The position numbers and the translations under genes were made by a program. A DNA stretch of 64,000 nt from the NCBI RefSeq assembly GCF_949628215.1, contig NC_134278.1, forward strand, positions 36,164,115 to 36,228,114, given 5' to 3'. This document shows positions 36,871 through 48,791 of this stretch, piece by piece (position 1 is the stretch's first letter; every line of letters begins with the position of its first letter). The stretch comes from Phalacrocorax aristotelis. Its lineage: Eukaryota; Chordata; Aves; Suliformes; Phalacrocoracidae. The notes beneath the pieces are model-generated. The model saw nothing but the letters and a program-made list of their open reading frames with translations, searched no databases and was not told where the DNA came from.

Positions 36871-39800
36871 ACATTCACTTGACAGTGCCTCTTGGGCAGC
36901 ACACTGCTACAGGGCCCCAGGGCATCCAAAACGTGGGGCAGTGCCCATGAGATGGGCACTGTGATGGGTGATGCGGACTCAGTGCAGGGAAGGAACACTA
37001 CGAAATACAGCTTGAGCTACTACTGGGACTAGTGAAGCTTCAGCTCTCCTTGTAAAGGTGGTAATCATGGGGAGCCGAACAAAGATTATTTTCCCTGGAG
37101 CAGGACGACTCAGCAGTTATGTTGACAGATTGCCTCGCACTGAATTTCAGCATTTCAAGGAAAAATGAAATTCATGAAACATCTTATGTGCAGTGAGGAT
37201 GGGACAATGAGCTGTTAAGCTGCTCACAGAGGTCGGGCAATAAAAATGTATTAATCTGTCTACTGTTTCTTTTGATCAAAACATCATGAAATAAGTGTCC
37301 AGACAATCAAACACATGGCTGGTACTAAATATCAGCTATCCTTTAGACAGACACCCTGCCCTACCTCTGTCAGATGCTGACTAAATGAAGGAAAAAGCAT
37401 TTTTCTCTACCTTTCTTATTCCTGGGCTGCTCGCCAAGTCCTTTCCCAAATCCCTGTGCTTTCCTCTCAGGAAATGGGAGCTGGCACTTCTTCCCCAGCA
37501 GCAGCAGGAGCTGCATCAGGCACTCCTGCTGACCCAAGATGGGCTACCATGGCAGGGGGCAGGAGAGTAGCCCCCTCAGGCCCACTCCTGCCTCCACCAG
37601 TGTTTCATAGGACCTTCCCAGGCTTGCGTGGGGCAGCTTCACTCTGTGGACCAGATCCTGGGCTCCAGCAGTCCCGCTCAGCAAAGTGAGCTGGCTGGCT
37701 GAGCAGTCACGTCATCCCCTCCGTGGTGTGTAATGTACAGCCCAAGCACAACTGACCGACACGTATGTCTGGGTTTCCTTCTGAAAGTTCACAGCTTTCT
37801 GGCCAGAGACCTGACTGATTTACGGCTGTAATGTCACTGTCTGCTGGCAGTCAGGGGTTTAAAATCGTTCCTTGGTCACTAATGGCGCACATGCTCCCTC
37901 AGTCAAAGGGAGTGGTATCGCCTCCACTGCCTCCAGCAGCTTTTCATGCATTACATGAAAGTAAAATTGCAGTAATCTCAGATATTAAAGGAAATCAATA
38001 CTTGCCAACATGAACTGAGCAACAGTACTGAAAAACTATATGTCTTTACTAATCTAGCGGATCAGAGAATGTGAAGTCTTGAGCTAAATGAGTCTTTTAG
38101 CCCTGAAAGTTTTCCTTGGGACTTAGAAGTGCTCCTGTTGATAAATGCAGGTGCTTCAGATAAAGAGCTACTGCCACACTCAAGCAATCTTTTAAAGAAT
38201 ATTAAAGATAATTTTTCTTGCTAGTATTGGTGCTCCTTTATATTCCTTTCTCACAATTTTCAGTTTTGTAAGTCTGGGTTGTTTTTTTTTTAGGAACATA
38301 TGAAACATTTGGAAAAGGAAGGACACGAAGCTTGGGTTTGAAAAAGGTGGGTTCAAAAACTTCAACTTTTCAAACAATTAAAGAGAACACTTAGTATTAC
38401 TTTAAAAGCATTAAAAATCTCCACTTTCTTCTTATAAAACTAACCTGCAGCTGTAGAAACCCCAGTGTTGCTCCTCTGCTTGGGAACAACTGCTTCATTA
38501 AATGCAACGGGAAACACTGCGTCGTTCTTTCTGTCTTTTTAATGATGGGTCTGAATTCTTATCCTTTAAGCAGGAGTACTGTCTGTAGCCAATTCAAGGA
38601 TTTAATCCACATACATTACTCAGGCAAAAATACCATATGTAAAGGAAGTTGAAAGATTGTGAAGAACCTCTTTCTATTAAATGAACTGGTAACCATGCAG
38701 CTTGAAAAAAGACTGGTGGAATCCCTTTAGGACCTTACCCTAAGCCTGATTAAAAGAACTCAATTATATCTGCTGACAAAACTCCCAGAATATTTTGTGT
38801 ACTGTAACTGAAGTGTGACTGAAACCTGTCATTCAGGCAGAAATCAATTCACTGTTCCTATAGCAAAGTTTAAAACTCCCAGTACTGCTAACTCTTATTT
38901 AATTGAAATACATACTGCAGTTTAAGACTAGTTGGGCAAGAGTATCCTACAGGATGTTGACATCTAACTGTTTTCTGTGGGAGCTAAGTTATAGCAGTGC
39001 CAATTTATGAACAAGTGAGAAGGTCCCGTGATTTAATTAAAGACAGAAGAGATAAAATCCTTCCTTCATAAATGAAAGTTAATGCCCTCTAATTGTGTAT
39101 AGATGAGGAATAACAGAGAAGTGTGTGTGAGCCTTCTTTCCTTATAATACCCTGGAGTCCCCAGTTCTGGGAAATTGCAGGATTATTATTTTTTCAAATA
39201 TTCAGTTCTTCTGTAGTTATAGAGACCCACTTAATAACCCAGAGCATCAGGAACTGGGTCCTAGATTTTCAAAGCAGTCTACCAGATCCAGAAATCTCAT
39301 TCATCGGATGCCCACTCTGAAAGACCCAAGGTGACGCTTCCTTTGAATGCAGTCTTTACTGTACCATTCAGTGTCCATTTTTAGCTGCAATTTAACACCT
39401 AATAGAGGAGTCACAGCCAGGAAACTGCCAGAATAGCCAAGGGTCTTAATTCCTCTCTGCCTAATGCAGAAGCAGGGCAGGCTGGGCTGGGGAAACAGCA
39501 TTTCTCAGTACAGCTAGAGACAAGAAAAGTGTCAGAAATGCTTCCTCGGGATTTTCAGGCACGGTGGAATCAGACTAAGCCAAACTGCATTTAGAAATGT
39601 GTTGTTTCCTATAATAATGGTTGCACTCTGAATGTGCCGCCTTTCCCTTGCCTGGCTATAGAGTTGTCCTTGCATGACTCGAAGAGGAGGCCTCAAGCAC
39701 CATCTCAGCTACCTTGGCTGCAAGAGTGCAGGATTGCTTGTGTCCATCAGACAGACCCTTGTGAAGCTCTTTGTTTTCCTGAATGTTTTCTAGTTCTACT

Positions 39801-40559
39801 ATATAATTTCTGATCCAGGTTTGACCTTCTTGTCATATGCAGAATACAGGACACAGGAATCTACAAGGTGAAACAATGCTGTCTTCTGCCTTGTTTTCTA
39901 TATGCAATTTTTTTCTGCTCTTTTAACTGTAGTTATTTTCACAGAACAGTGTCCCCAGCGTGCCTAAAAGAAGTCGTTGTGTGATTTCGTTGTGCATTCA
40001 TAGGCGGGATTATTTTTTTCCCATGTTACATTATTTTGCCCTTCTCAGCATCACTCGTTTTCACTCACTGATTTTCCAGCCTCTCTAGTGAAAATGTTGA
40101 ATAGTGTATGTCTCATACACATCTGTCGGACCTGGCTGTTGCCCAAGAGGAGGACAGTGCCTCTCACCAAGGTTCCTGTGAGGCCCTGAACCACAGACTT
40201 CAGAGATCACCTCTTCCTTTTATTTGAAAACAAGAAAGTGATTGGTCTCTTGATTTAGTTGTATGTAAATGTATTGCTTAGCAGTATATTTAAGTGTGTA
40301 AGTACGTTGCCTAGGCACCAATACTTGTCCAATCCCTTACTGGTAATCTCATAAGGAACTAATGGTAGCTCCTGCTAAAATTTTAACCAAAGCACAAGTA
40401 TATAAATGAAAGAGGCTGATTAACTTATCATGATGGCTCCTTCAATCATCTTTTCCGTCACTGTGAAATTCATCAAAGTGCAGAAATCTTGCACTTCAGA
40501 TCTGTCGGTCTGATATGTAAGATCTAAACTTGGGCTATGCAAGATCTAGCTCTGACCAG
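36871..40559. other. Intergenic DNA, no gene recognised
   Basis: AT-rich apart from a GC-richer patch at 37.4-37.7 kb, whose short plus-strand frames match nothing known. No repeat family was identified. Confidence 0.6.
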
Positions 40560-40843
40560 CGTGAGTGAGTGTGTGATCACTTGCAAAGACGAAGCCAGAG
40601 TGGGTGAAGTGTCCTGGGAGCCAGGCATGCGTGTGTGTGTATGTGCATGAGCTATTGTGGCATCCTTAATGGTTGTACGTGCATGCATGCATGCGTGCGT
40701 GTGTGTGTATGTGCATGCGATAGCCTGTACCAGCAGCTGGAGTGGGCCTACAGCATTGGGGGATCATATGTCCAGGTGCAAACAACTGTGGACACTGGGA
40801 TCCAGTGTCTGAGCCCAGCTGCTGGAGGGATCCACCTTGTACA

Positions 40844-40907
<64 letters not shown>

Positions 40908-41105
40908 AAGATATATAGATAGGTACTTACTAGTTGACCTCCACCCTGATTAGCCAGAGATGAGCACTATGAGGCCATTGGTGCTGTTTGTGTTGGTGTG
41001 AGCACTGAGTGTGTTTGTGTTGATCTGTGAGCCTGGCAATGTGTATGTACATGTTGCATATGTGTATGCATGTACCTGGGAGTATGTGCTTAGCCTCACT
41101 ACTGG
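40560..41105. repeat. GT-rich low-complexity/minisatellite block around the TATC array
   Basis: Alternating TG/CA and GCAT motifs dominate 40560-40720 (for example GCATGCATGCATGCGTGCGT followed by GTGTGTGTAT), and a second GT-rich stretch lies at 40980-41090. Between them are two related motifs, CAGCAGCTGGAG (about 40732) and CAGCTGCTGGAG (about 40817), that hint at an imperfect repeat. The alternating purine-pyrimidine tracts are prone to Z-DNA. No gene; the frame running through it is repeat-driven. Confidence 0.75.
40844..40907. repeat. (TATC)16 tetranucleotide microsatellite
   Basis: Sixteen uninterrupted TATC/GATA units over 64 bp, followed by AAGATATATAGATAGGT. Long pure tetranucleotide arrays are usually highly length-polymorphic. 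Confidence 0.98.
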
Positions 41106-44100
41106 TTGGACCTGGGGCATGGAGCTGTGCAGCCTCACCTCTACCAGGTTTCTTGGTTCAGCTCCCCTAACACAGTCCTCCCAGTAGCTAGACCCATAGC
41201 CACATAGCTTCTGTGCTGGAGCTGCCCTGAGCCAGGGCCACCCACCCCCAGAGGAGAGAGTCCATAGGGCCACGTGGAACGCACGTTCCTTCACCATCTC
41301 TTACATATAAACTACTCCTCCAGCTCTCCTCGCCCTTTGTTCCCAGACAGGTCCTTTGAATCTTTCTGGACCTAAATAAATGCAGAGTTTTGGTATGTCA
41401 TTTGTGGGTTAGTGTGACCCATATCAGTACTACCTTAGCCATGATGCTTTCCTTCTGCTGCCCAAACACTTGGCTGTTTTGTATGTCTGCACTGATTTAT
41501 GGTCTGGCTTATGTCATATCTGTGTCATTCAAATCTACAGTAGATTTTTCTAGGAACCAAGTTCAGGAAAGGACAGCCTTCTCCTGCAGATAGGGAACAG
41601 GAACCTTGCTTGCTTTTGCACTAATTCTCTTAAATGCACTGATCCCAATAATCCCTTTGAAAACAATGTCATCATTTCAGGGGCTGGATTTTAGAGGCCT
41701 GGGTCCAAATGAGATTCATGTTCTAAACACAGTGCACAGGTAGAAAAGAGCACAAAGAAATTGAAATTTGAAATCTACAGGAAAAAGAGTGAATGAGCTT
41801 GGGAAGTGTATGCCTTAATATATAAAAGTTAATTTGAATATATCTGGGAATATCAAGGTTTTTAGAAATGGCATTATGAAACTAATATTAGGACAGGGGG
41901 ACCCCTGAGGTATCTAGATGGAAGGAAACTTCTAATTTAAGTTCAACTTCCCTGAATTCTGGAAGTGTATTTATTACTTTTGCCCCGTTCTACTCTAAAC
42001 GTGTTCCTGAAAGCTAATGTAACCTCATTAATGCCTACATTTTCCAGATCTTGTTTCTTCCTCTTATTTTAGGTTTTGCCTTGGTTCTGTATAAGGAAAG
42101 AAATGCTGAAAATGGGTTATTTTACATAATCAACCGCTGTTCCTGTATTTTCTATATTTCTATGACCATTCAGTCTAAAAGACAGAACATATGATCACTC
42201 TGTGAAAGCCCTGCTGCCAGGAACTCTTGTCTGTTTCGTAGCCTTCAAAGTATTGTTTGTATAAAGACAATAAAAAAGTCTTGTTCCTTTATAAGGATGA
42301 CTGCAAGGAGTTTGATCTCTGAGAAGAACAGCAAAGATTTTCTTTCTCCAGCTCTTGAAAATGACTCAGTAAAAGATTTTGATCTCTATAGTGTAAATTT
42401 GATATCCTGTGGATCTCCTCTTCACCTCACCTATTGAGTTGCCTGTTATATTACATCTTTCAAGCTTAATACGTGATTGATTAAAAAGCTTCATTTTCTG
42501 CTTGCTTTTCTACATGATCATTCTGGGCTTATATGTTTCATGCTCATTATTATTATCAGCCAGACTCACTGCTGTAGGAGAGTTCATTTAAACTGTGTTT
42601 TGGTTTAGGTACTAATTGTTGGAATGCGTAAAAAGAACTCTTAATATGAGCCACAAGCCTTTCTGTCCTGATGTAGACGGGTCTTTCAGGATATATTTCA
42701 AACCTGTGTGGTTCCTCTAAACACAATAAGATTCCCAACACACAAAAAGAATGTGGCATCTACTTTACTGAATAAATGCACACCTGTAATTTTCCTACAT
42801 GTCTCTCTGGGTATGGTTCTTCCCCTGAAACTCATTGCTCACATGTCTGCTGGGGTCCTGAGACCAAGGAGTAGTAACCCTGGGTTTTTTACCTTACACA
42901 CAGGTCAAGGCCTGGAGATTTCTGATTAATTCCTTGCCATCTTTACTACGGGCTCTTTGTCAGAGAAACCCTTTCTTCTGTTTCTGTTAGATTTAAATTT
43001 GAATGGGATTTCACCATTTGAATACAGAATTCCCTCAGCCACCCTGCTCAGCCTGATGTGCTGAGCAAATCACAGTACTTGCTCTCCAATGTTATTACTA
43101 CTTGTTTTTTTCACTTTATTCCCTGAAAGTTTACCTTTAGACTGATCTGGATTTTCAGGTAAAAGTGCTTACTTCTGACAATATCCAGTCCTTTGTGACC
43201 AAGGGAGCCTGGGAGCAGCAACTGTTCATCAGAAAGCCGTGGGAGCACTCTGCTAATGGAAAGCAGATTGGCTTTTTGCAGGCTGGGGCAGAGGAGGGGG
43301 AAAATCGGCTGCTCCAAATGGAGTATTAACTGTCATCCCTACTCTACATGGCCCTGCTGGAGGCTGAAGGCCAGGCCCGCTTCCTCAAATGCTGTGGCAG
43401 CGAATATGGTATAAATGACCAGAGAATTAATTGAAACTGCTTTTGTCCCATGGAGTTTTGGCACACTAGTCAAGGCATTTTTGCTTATGCATGCAGAAGA
43501 GGCAGAACTTCGTAGGCTGCTGCACGTCTGTATGAAGGTTCTTTGCAAGGGATTTCCCCTCTCAATTTTTATATTCTGAACCTGTGTTTTATTAATTGGA
43601 AGAGTGAGAAATGCCTCTTAAGAAAAATTGAGGAATACTAGAAAATAGTGCAGCTATGGAGCTGCAAAGAGCTGCTCCCACAACTGCAGCTACTCTTGAA
43701 CAGTCATATGTCTCGCAGCACTTGCAGTCAGCAACACTATCACGCACAGATCCCTTACCATGAAACATGGGAAGCATGAGGTTTGCAAATGTGCGCTCAA
43801 CTTCAAACCTCAGTGCCCAGCAGAGACTTGTCTCAACAACATCATTTGACAATGTTTGAACCCAACACGACAAATAAATAGATAAGAGGAAGGCATGCTG
43901 CTATTGTAATGAAAGACTGAAACCGCGTGGGCTTAAGCACCTTTGGAGTTTACCTGCAGGGTCATGAAGAGGTTCCCGTGACAAAATAACACCAAGAGGC
44001 AGGGTCCTCTGAGCCCCTTACACAGGACTACAGACACGGGCTGGACAGAAAGGACAGCCTCTCCTACTGAAAATTTCAGATGCTCCATCTTTCCAGAGGC

Positions 44101-46649
44101 AGAGTGCAGTGACCAGGCACAGCAAGGGAGTGGAGAGGCAGGAGGGCAACATGCTCAGACCTCTCCAGAGAGTCAAAACTTTACCACCACATCCCTGAAC
44201 CCTAACACCTTTTAAAACCTAGGTTCAGCCAGGATGCAGTCTGCCAGTCACAAAGAAGTGAAGCTCACATGGGCCACCCTTCCTGTCCTAAAACACACTG
44301 CATGAATCTTGGAATGTGTTTTACATATTTATGTTTTCCGGCACTGAGTGACATTTGCCCTACATTTTTTCTCTTTCACTGCAAACACATGCATGTCCTC
44401 ACTCAACCTATCTCCCTGCAGGAATGTTTTTCTGAACTAGGCACTGCTGCTCAGGTAGTACAAGGCCTTTAACTAGCAGGTATCTCAGCAGAGCTCCAGT
44501 TATCTTCCTCTCCTCTGGCCCCAAGTCACTCAGCATAGCTTTCACTCCGACAGTTTTCCCAACAGCGGGCGTGGTTATCAGAAATGTTTGTTTGTGCAGA
44601 AAGTTCAGAGCCTCGGCATAAACTTGGAAGGATAATTTCTTGATGAATTAGCTTCTCAGAAAAATCCTCACATTGCAGCAGGAATATACGGAATAAAAGG
44701 AATATAAGCACTTCAATCAAATAAGATAGTGTTTTAGAAAATTCTTCTAATCACGTTTGTCTTCAATAATTTCAGATGACACTTTCTAGAAGTATAGTAT
44801 AGCAGTTCTCTCTTTTAGAGGCATGCAATTTTGAGGCAAATCTTCTGGATTTCTTCAAATTACTGAAAATGTTTATTTTCCACTACTTCATATCTTGCAG
44901 ACTTCTGTCCTGCCCATGACCACATCTTCTTCCTTAGAGATAATGGGAGTTTCAGAGGCACAGAGGGTCAGGTTCTTTCTTAACTATTCAATAACATAAA
45001 TAAACCCTTATTACTTGACCGACTCGCTGAAGAATAACAGGTAGATAAATCATGTAAGATTTCTCTGGTCTTTGCAACAGCCCCCATCTACAATGCATAC
45101 ATATGGTTTTAAAAGAACATTGATTGCAGTATCTACCAAGTGCTAAAATAAGTTCTGTTTGTTTTTAATGGAGTAAGAAAAATATTTGTAAAAAAACTCA
45201 CCTAAAAATTTAATCTGGGATTATATGAAAATAGTAAGAATTATACCTAACAGTACTGGTTAGGATGAAAGCCGCCTGTTAAAAATCTGACCACTGACGA
45301 TGAAGGCTGAAATTGCAAGCTTCCAATTGCTTTCTTGAGTGACTCATCAAATCAGCGTTACCTAAAAAGTCAATACTGAGAAACCAGGTAAACCAATAAA
45401 TACTCCTTTCAGTCACACAATTGCTACCACTCTTGAGAACACAGTAAAGCATTTTATTGTTTATACTCATTTTCATTTACACATAGGAGGAACAATCAAT
45501 GCAGTTCTATCACAGCAGGTGGAACATATCCTGAAACTCTAACTTTGACTGCTGAATACGTATAGACCTGTCTTAAGGTCTGATCAGAAATAAAAAATAA
45601 AAAAAAAAATAGGGGGGAAGTAGGGAGGAGAGTATTTTCACTAACATCAGTTAATTCATGATTCATGGGTATTTATTTTGCAGGTGATATAGCTCTTCTG
45701 AAAGAGCCAACTGCTTCACTTCTTTACAAAATACACTAAATAATGTAATTACTTAGAGAATTCTAAATTTCGCAGTGGTTCATGCGGTAAGGGTGTGCAA
45801 CTGACACAAGATGGAAACATGGTTACAACATCAAACTGCTACTTCTATTCCCAGCTGGTTTATGGAGAAGGTCACGGGACTTCTTGATTTCTGCTCTTGA
45901 TTTATGGAGTAGAAGCAAGAAGTATTTACTTTACAAAGGCAACTATGAGGACAGACTATAAATACACACTGCAGTTGAACAGGTCTACAGCTCTTGTTTC
46001 TACAGCATTTGCATTTGCTTTTGTTCTGAAATACAAACACAACTTTTGCACACTGTCGCTTCTCACACATGTTCAGCTGTAGGAGTCATTTACAGAATTT
46101 ACTGTGATGCTCCTATTTTAAATGCTGGGTTTTTTTCTCTCCTCTTGGCCTCATAAGTGAAGTGAGCAACTCTTTCCACTAAAAGAAAGAAATTACAGGT
46201 GTGCAGAAGTACAACTATGCTACCAACACAGACAGAGACAACTGTGCTCTTGTGCACACCCCTACAACCGGCCGGAGAACAAATTAAGAAGTTAAGCCTG
46301 CAAAATAAATGGAGTGTACTCTCAAACTTTTTCTTCAGTCCAGATGAATTATAGACCTTGATTCGAGGCTGCCCTCTGTTTTTTGCAACTGATCTGCGTG
46401 ACTATTGGAACAGCATCTCTGCCAGAGTCATTACACTGAAATGCAGAGCTGAGCAGTTTGGTGGCAGTATGTATTGACGTTTTTGCAGCATCATGAGTCT
46501 GGCAACTGGGCTTGGGGAAGTTTCAAGCAGTGGGTCTTTACAATAGCAACTTGATTCTGCAGACAAAAAGCAAAAGATTGGCAGAATTATTAAAGTATCA
46601 CAATAAAGGCAAGTATGTATTCTGCAGAACGTGGTGCTGAGTTTAGCTA
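41106..46649. other. 3' flank of HTR1B; gene desert
   Basis: No coding region is recognised. On the HTR1B strand, the first AATAAA signals past the stop codon that I can find are at 45672-45677 and 45453-45458, about 2.0-2.2 kb downstream, so the receptor's 3'UTR may reach this far; neither site is proven. Confidence 0.5.
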
Positions 46650-47215
46650 TTAATGCTGGCAGCCACTTTTCTCAGAGGCACAGAAAGGCGCAGGTTTTCC
46701 GCGTGTGAAGAGAAACATAAAGGTGTCGAGCCCTTCACGACGGCTGAGAGGCAGCTTTTCTCGCAGGATGCCTGCTCCCAGCCGGCTCCGCTCCCAGCAG
46801 GAGCAGCCGGAGCCGTAAGGAGGCCAGAAAGTAGGCTAAACTTTACAAGCAGCCTTAACCTGGGGCCTGTCCTACCTTCCTTACTTTCAAATTAAAAAGA
46901 AAAAACCAACCCGACGCCGGCACCAGGGCTGCATGCCCGGCTGCCCGCCAAGGGGGCTGCATGCCCGGCTGCCTAGCGATGCCTCCAGCTGCCGGCGGGG
47001 ACCGGGAGGCGGCACCGGGGAACGCCGCCGCGGCGGGGCGGGGGGTCTGCCCGGCCCTGCCCTGCCCTGCCCGGCGAGCTCGGCAGCCGCGTTGGAAAGC
47101 AAGTGCTCTTTAGCACTAATTGCTCAAAACACGGGCATTAGCATACGAAATGGCGGCAGCTTCGTTTACTAGGTGGAATAAAGAGCAGATTGCCGTGAGT
47201 CACTCCTTGCGAGCT

Positions 47216-47233
47216 GGGGGGGGGGGGGGGGGG
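47216..47233. repeat. G18 homopolymer (C18 on the HTR1B strand)
   Basis: Eighteen consecutive G on the plus strand, inside the CpG-rich block 3' of HTR1B. If the receptor transcript runs this far it would carry an 18-nt C run. On the other strand the tract can form G-quadruplexes. Runs like this are prone to length error in assemblies. Confidence 0.95.
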
Positions 47234-47580
47234 AAGTGGGGGGCGACACACACATTGAAATGTCAGGAGCATGCAGCATCGCCGCTACTTGCAAAAGGGG
47301 GTGAACACCAGCCAGGGGAGTGCCGTGCCGTCCCGACCCACGGCACGGCACGGCTCGGCTCGCAGGGAGCCCTGCACGGCGCTCCCGCCTCTCGCCCGCG
47401 GGGCTCGCCCCCACCCCTCCGAGCGCGTTAGAAAGCAGCCGGTCCTGCCCGAGACGGGATGCAAAAGCTATTTTTGGGTCGTACCTCCTACCCCCATTCC
47501 TGACCCCCCCACTCCCCGCACCCCCCCATTGCCTTCCCGCCCCGAGCATCGCCGCTCGCCGCGGCGGGGGCGCGGGGAAC

Positions 47581-47594
47581 GCACCTACCTGTGG
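47581..47594 (-). other. Candidate 5' splice site in the HTR1B 3'UTR
   Basis: On the minus strand the sequence reads ACAG|GTAGGTGCG, with the intron starting at 47588. This is a strong match to the vertebrate donor consensus. It lies 63 nt past the stop codon (last stop base 47652), just beyond the 50-55 nt limit at which a downstream exon junction usually triggers nonsense-mediated decay. No acceptor was chosen, and use of the site is unproven. Confidence 0.3.
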
Positions 47595-47651
47595 CGTCGG
47601 GCACGGGCGTGCGTGGGGGCAGCCCCGGAGAACACATCGCATTCAAAATGT

Positions 47652-48791
47652 TCAGCTTGTGCATCGGAAACGTATGAGTTTGTGGAAAGCTTGTTTGAAG
47701 TCTTCGTTAGACATAGTATAGATGATGGGGTTGATGAGGGAGTTGAGATATCCAAGCCACGTGAAAAAGTCAAAGATGGCCATGTGGAACCAGCAAGCTT
47801 TCTTGCAAATAGGCAACACCAGGCTGATGATGAAAAAAGGCAGCCAACAGACGATGAAGGCTCCTAAAATAATCCCTAAAGTCTTTGTAGCCTTCCGCTC
47901 TCTAGCGGCCGTGAGCTTCTTTTTCTCCAGCAGGGCATCCGAGACCTTCACCTTCACCTGGTTCATGTACACGGGAGAGCCCGTTTCGCTGGAACCCTCG
48001 GGGGCCTTGGAGTTTATGGACGTGACGGAGGAGGACGACCCCGGGGAGTCCGTGATTAACTGAGCCCGCGTCAGTCTTTTACCTGCTTTCTTTGGCGTCT
48101 GCTTCAAAATCCGCGATCTGGCTTCCACGTAGATCCTCCCGTAGAGGGCTATCAGCAGCAGAGTGGGGAAGTAGAAGGCTCCCACAGTGGAGTACACGGT
48201 GTAGAGGACGTGGTCCGTGTTCACCACACAGTGAGAGACTTCCTCGGCCTTCGCCTGCCGCCAAAACAAAGGGGGCATGGAGATGCAGATGGAGAAGACC
48301 CACACCAGAGCGATCATGCCCGCTGCCCGCTTGGGAGTCCGTTTCGTGGAGTACTCGACGGCGTCGGTGATCGCCCAGTAGCGGTCCAGGGCGATGACAC
48401 ACAGGTGCAGGATGGACGCCGTGCAACAGGTGATGTCCGAGGACAGCCAGATATCGCAGACGATCTGGCCCAGCGTCCACTTGCCGGTCACAGTGTACAT
48501 GGTGCTGATGGGCATGACGAGGATGGAGACGAGGAGGTCGGTGACGGCCAGCGAGGCGATGAGATAGTTGGCCGGCGTGTGGAGTTTCCTCGTCTGGTAG
48601 ACCGTGGCGATGACAAAGCCGTTGGAGAGCACCGTGGCCAGGGTGACGAGCGCCAGGACGACGGCGAGCACGATCTTCCCGGAGAGGGGGGTGGCATCTT
48701 GGTAGATGCCTTCCTCGGCGCTGCAGTTTCGGCCGTGGTAAGAGTCGTTGGCGGGGAGTAGCGGCGCCTGGCAGGGGCCGGCCGGCTCCAT
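47652..48791 (-). CDS. HTR1B: 5-hydroxytryptamine (serotonin) receptor 1B, single coding exon
   Basis: Gi/o-coupled plasma-membrane receptor for serotonin; in the family it acts as a terminal autoreceptor or heteroreceptor that lowers cAMP and transmitter release. Seen: 379 codons with no intron, seven hydrophobic segments (about residues 39-65, 74-98, 110-133, 155-174, 196-218, 304-325, 338-359), N-glycosylation sequons at N15 and N22, D85 (2.50), amine-binding D119 (3.32), DRY at 136-138, a C112-C188 disulfide pair, S201/A205 (5.42/5.46), CWLP at 315-318, FF at 319-320, T344 (7.39), Y348 (7.43), NPIIY at 354-358, and a C-terminal Cys377 likely to be palmitoylated. It is 11 residues shorter than human 5-HT1B (390), mainly in the extracellular N terminus, with one residue fewer in loop 2. 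The start is chosen because the ATG has G at -3 and +4, and the N terminus then aligns with the family. The stop TGA follows the conserved tail ending CTS. HTR1D is the main alternative, but the near-identity to 5-HT1B through all TMs and loop 3 argues against it. Confidence 0.98.
   Translation of the reverse strand: MEPAGPCQAPLLPANDSYHGRNCSAEEGIYQDATPLSGKIVLAVVLALVTLATVLSNGFVIATVYQTRKLHTPANYLIASLAVTDLLVSILVMPISTMYTVTGKWTLGQIVCDIWLSSDITCCTASILHLCVIALDRYWAITDAVEYSTKRTPKRAAGMIALVWVFSICISMPPLFWRQAKAEEVSHCVVNTDHVLYTVYSTVGAFYFPTLLLIALYGRIYVEARSRILKQTPKKAGKRLTRAQLITDSPGSSSSVTSINSKAPEGSSETGSPVYMNQVKVKVSDALLEKKKLTAARERKATKTLGIILGAFIVCWLPFFIISLVLPICKKACWFHMAIFDFFTWLGYLNSLINPIIYTMSNEDFKQAFHKLIRFRCTS

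Noticed and set aside
40635..40922. 95-codon plus-strand frame through the TATC array
   Set aside because: Its tail is a translated microsatellite (repeated LSIY), and the rest is GT-repeat sequence.
47169..47867. Open frames of 133-198 codons on both strands at the 3' side of HTR1B
   Set aside because: Same CpG-island effect; they overlap the receptor's end and the G18 tract, with no protein-like features.
48210..48761. 183-codon plus-strand open frame opposite HTR1B
   Set aside because: It is the antisense shadow of the receptor coding sequence in GC-rich DNA; no domain, and composition dictated by the other strand.
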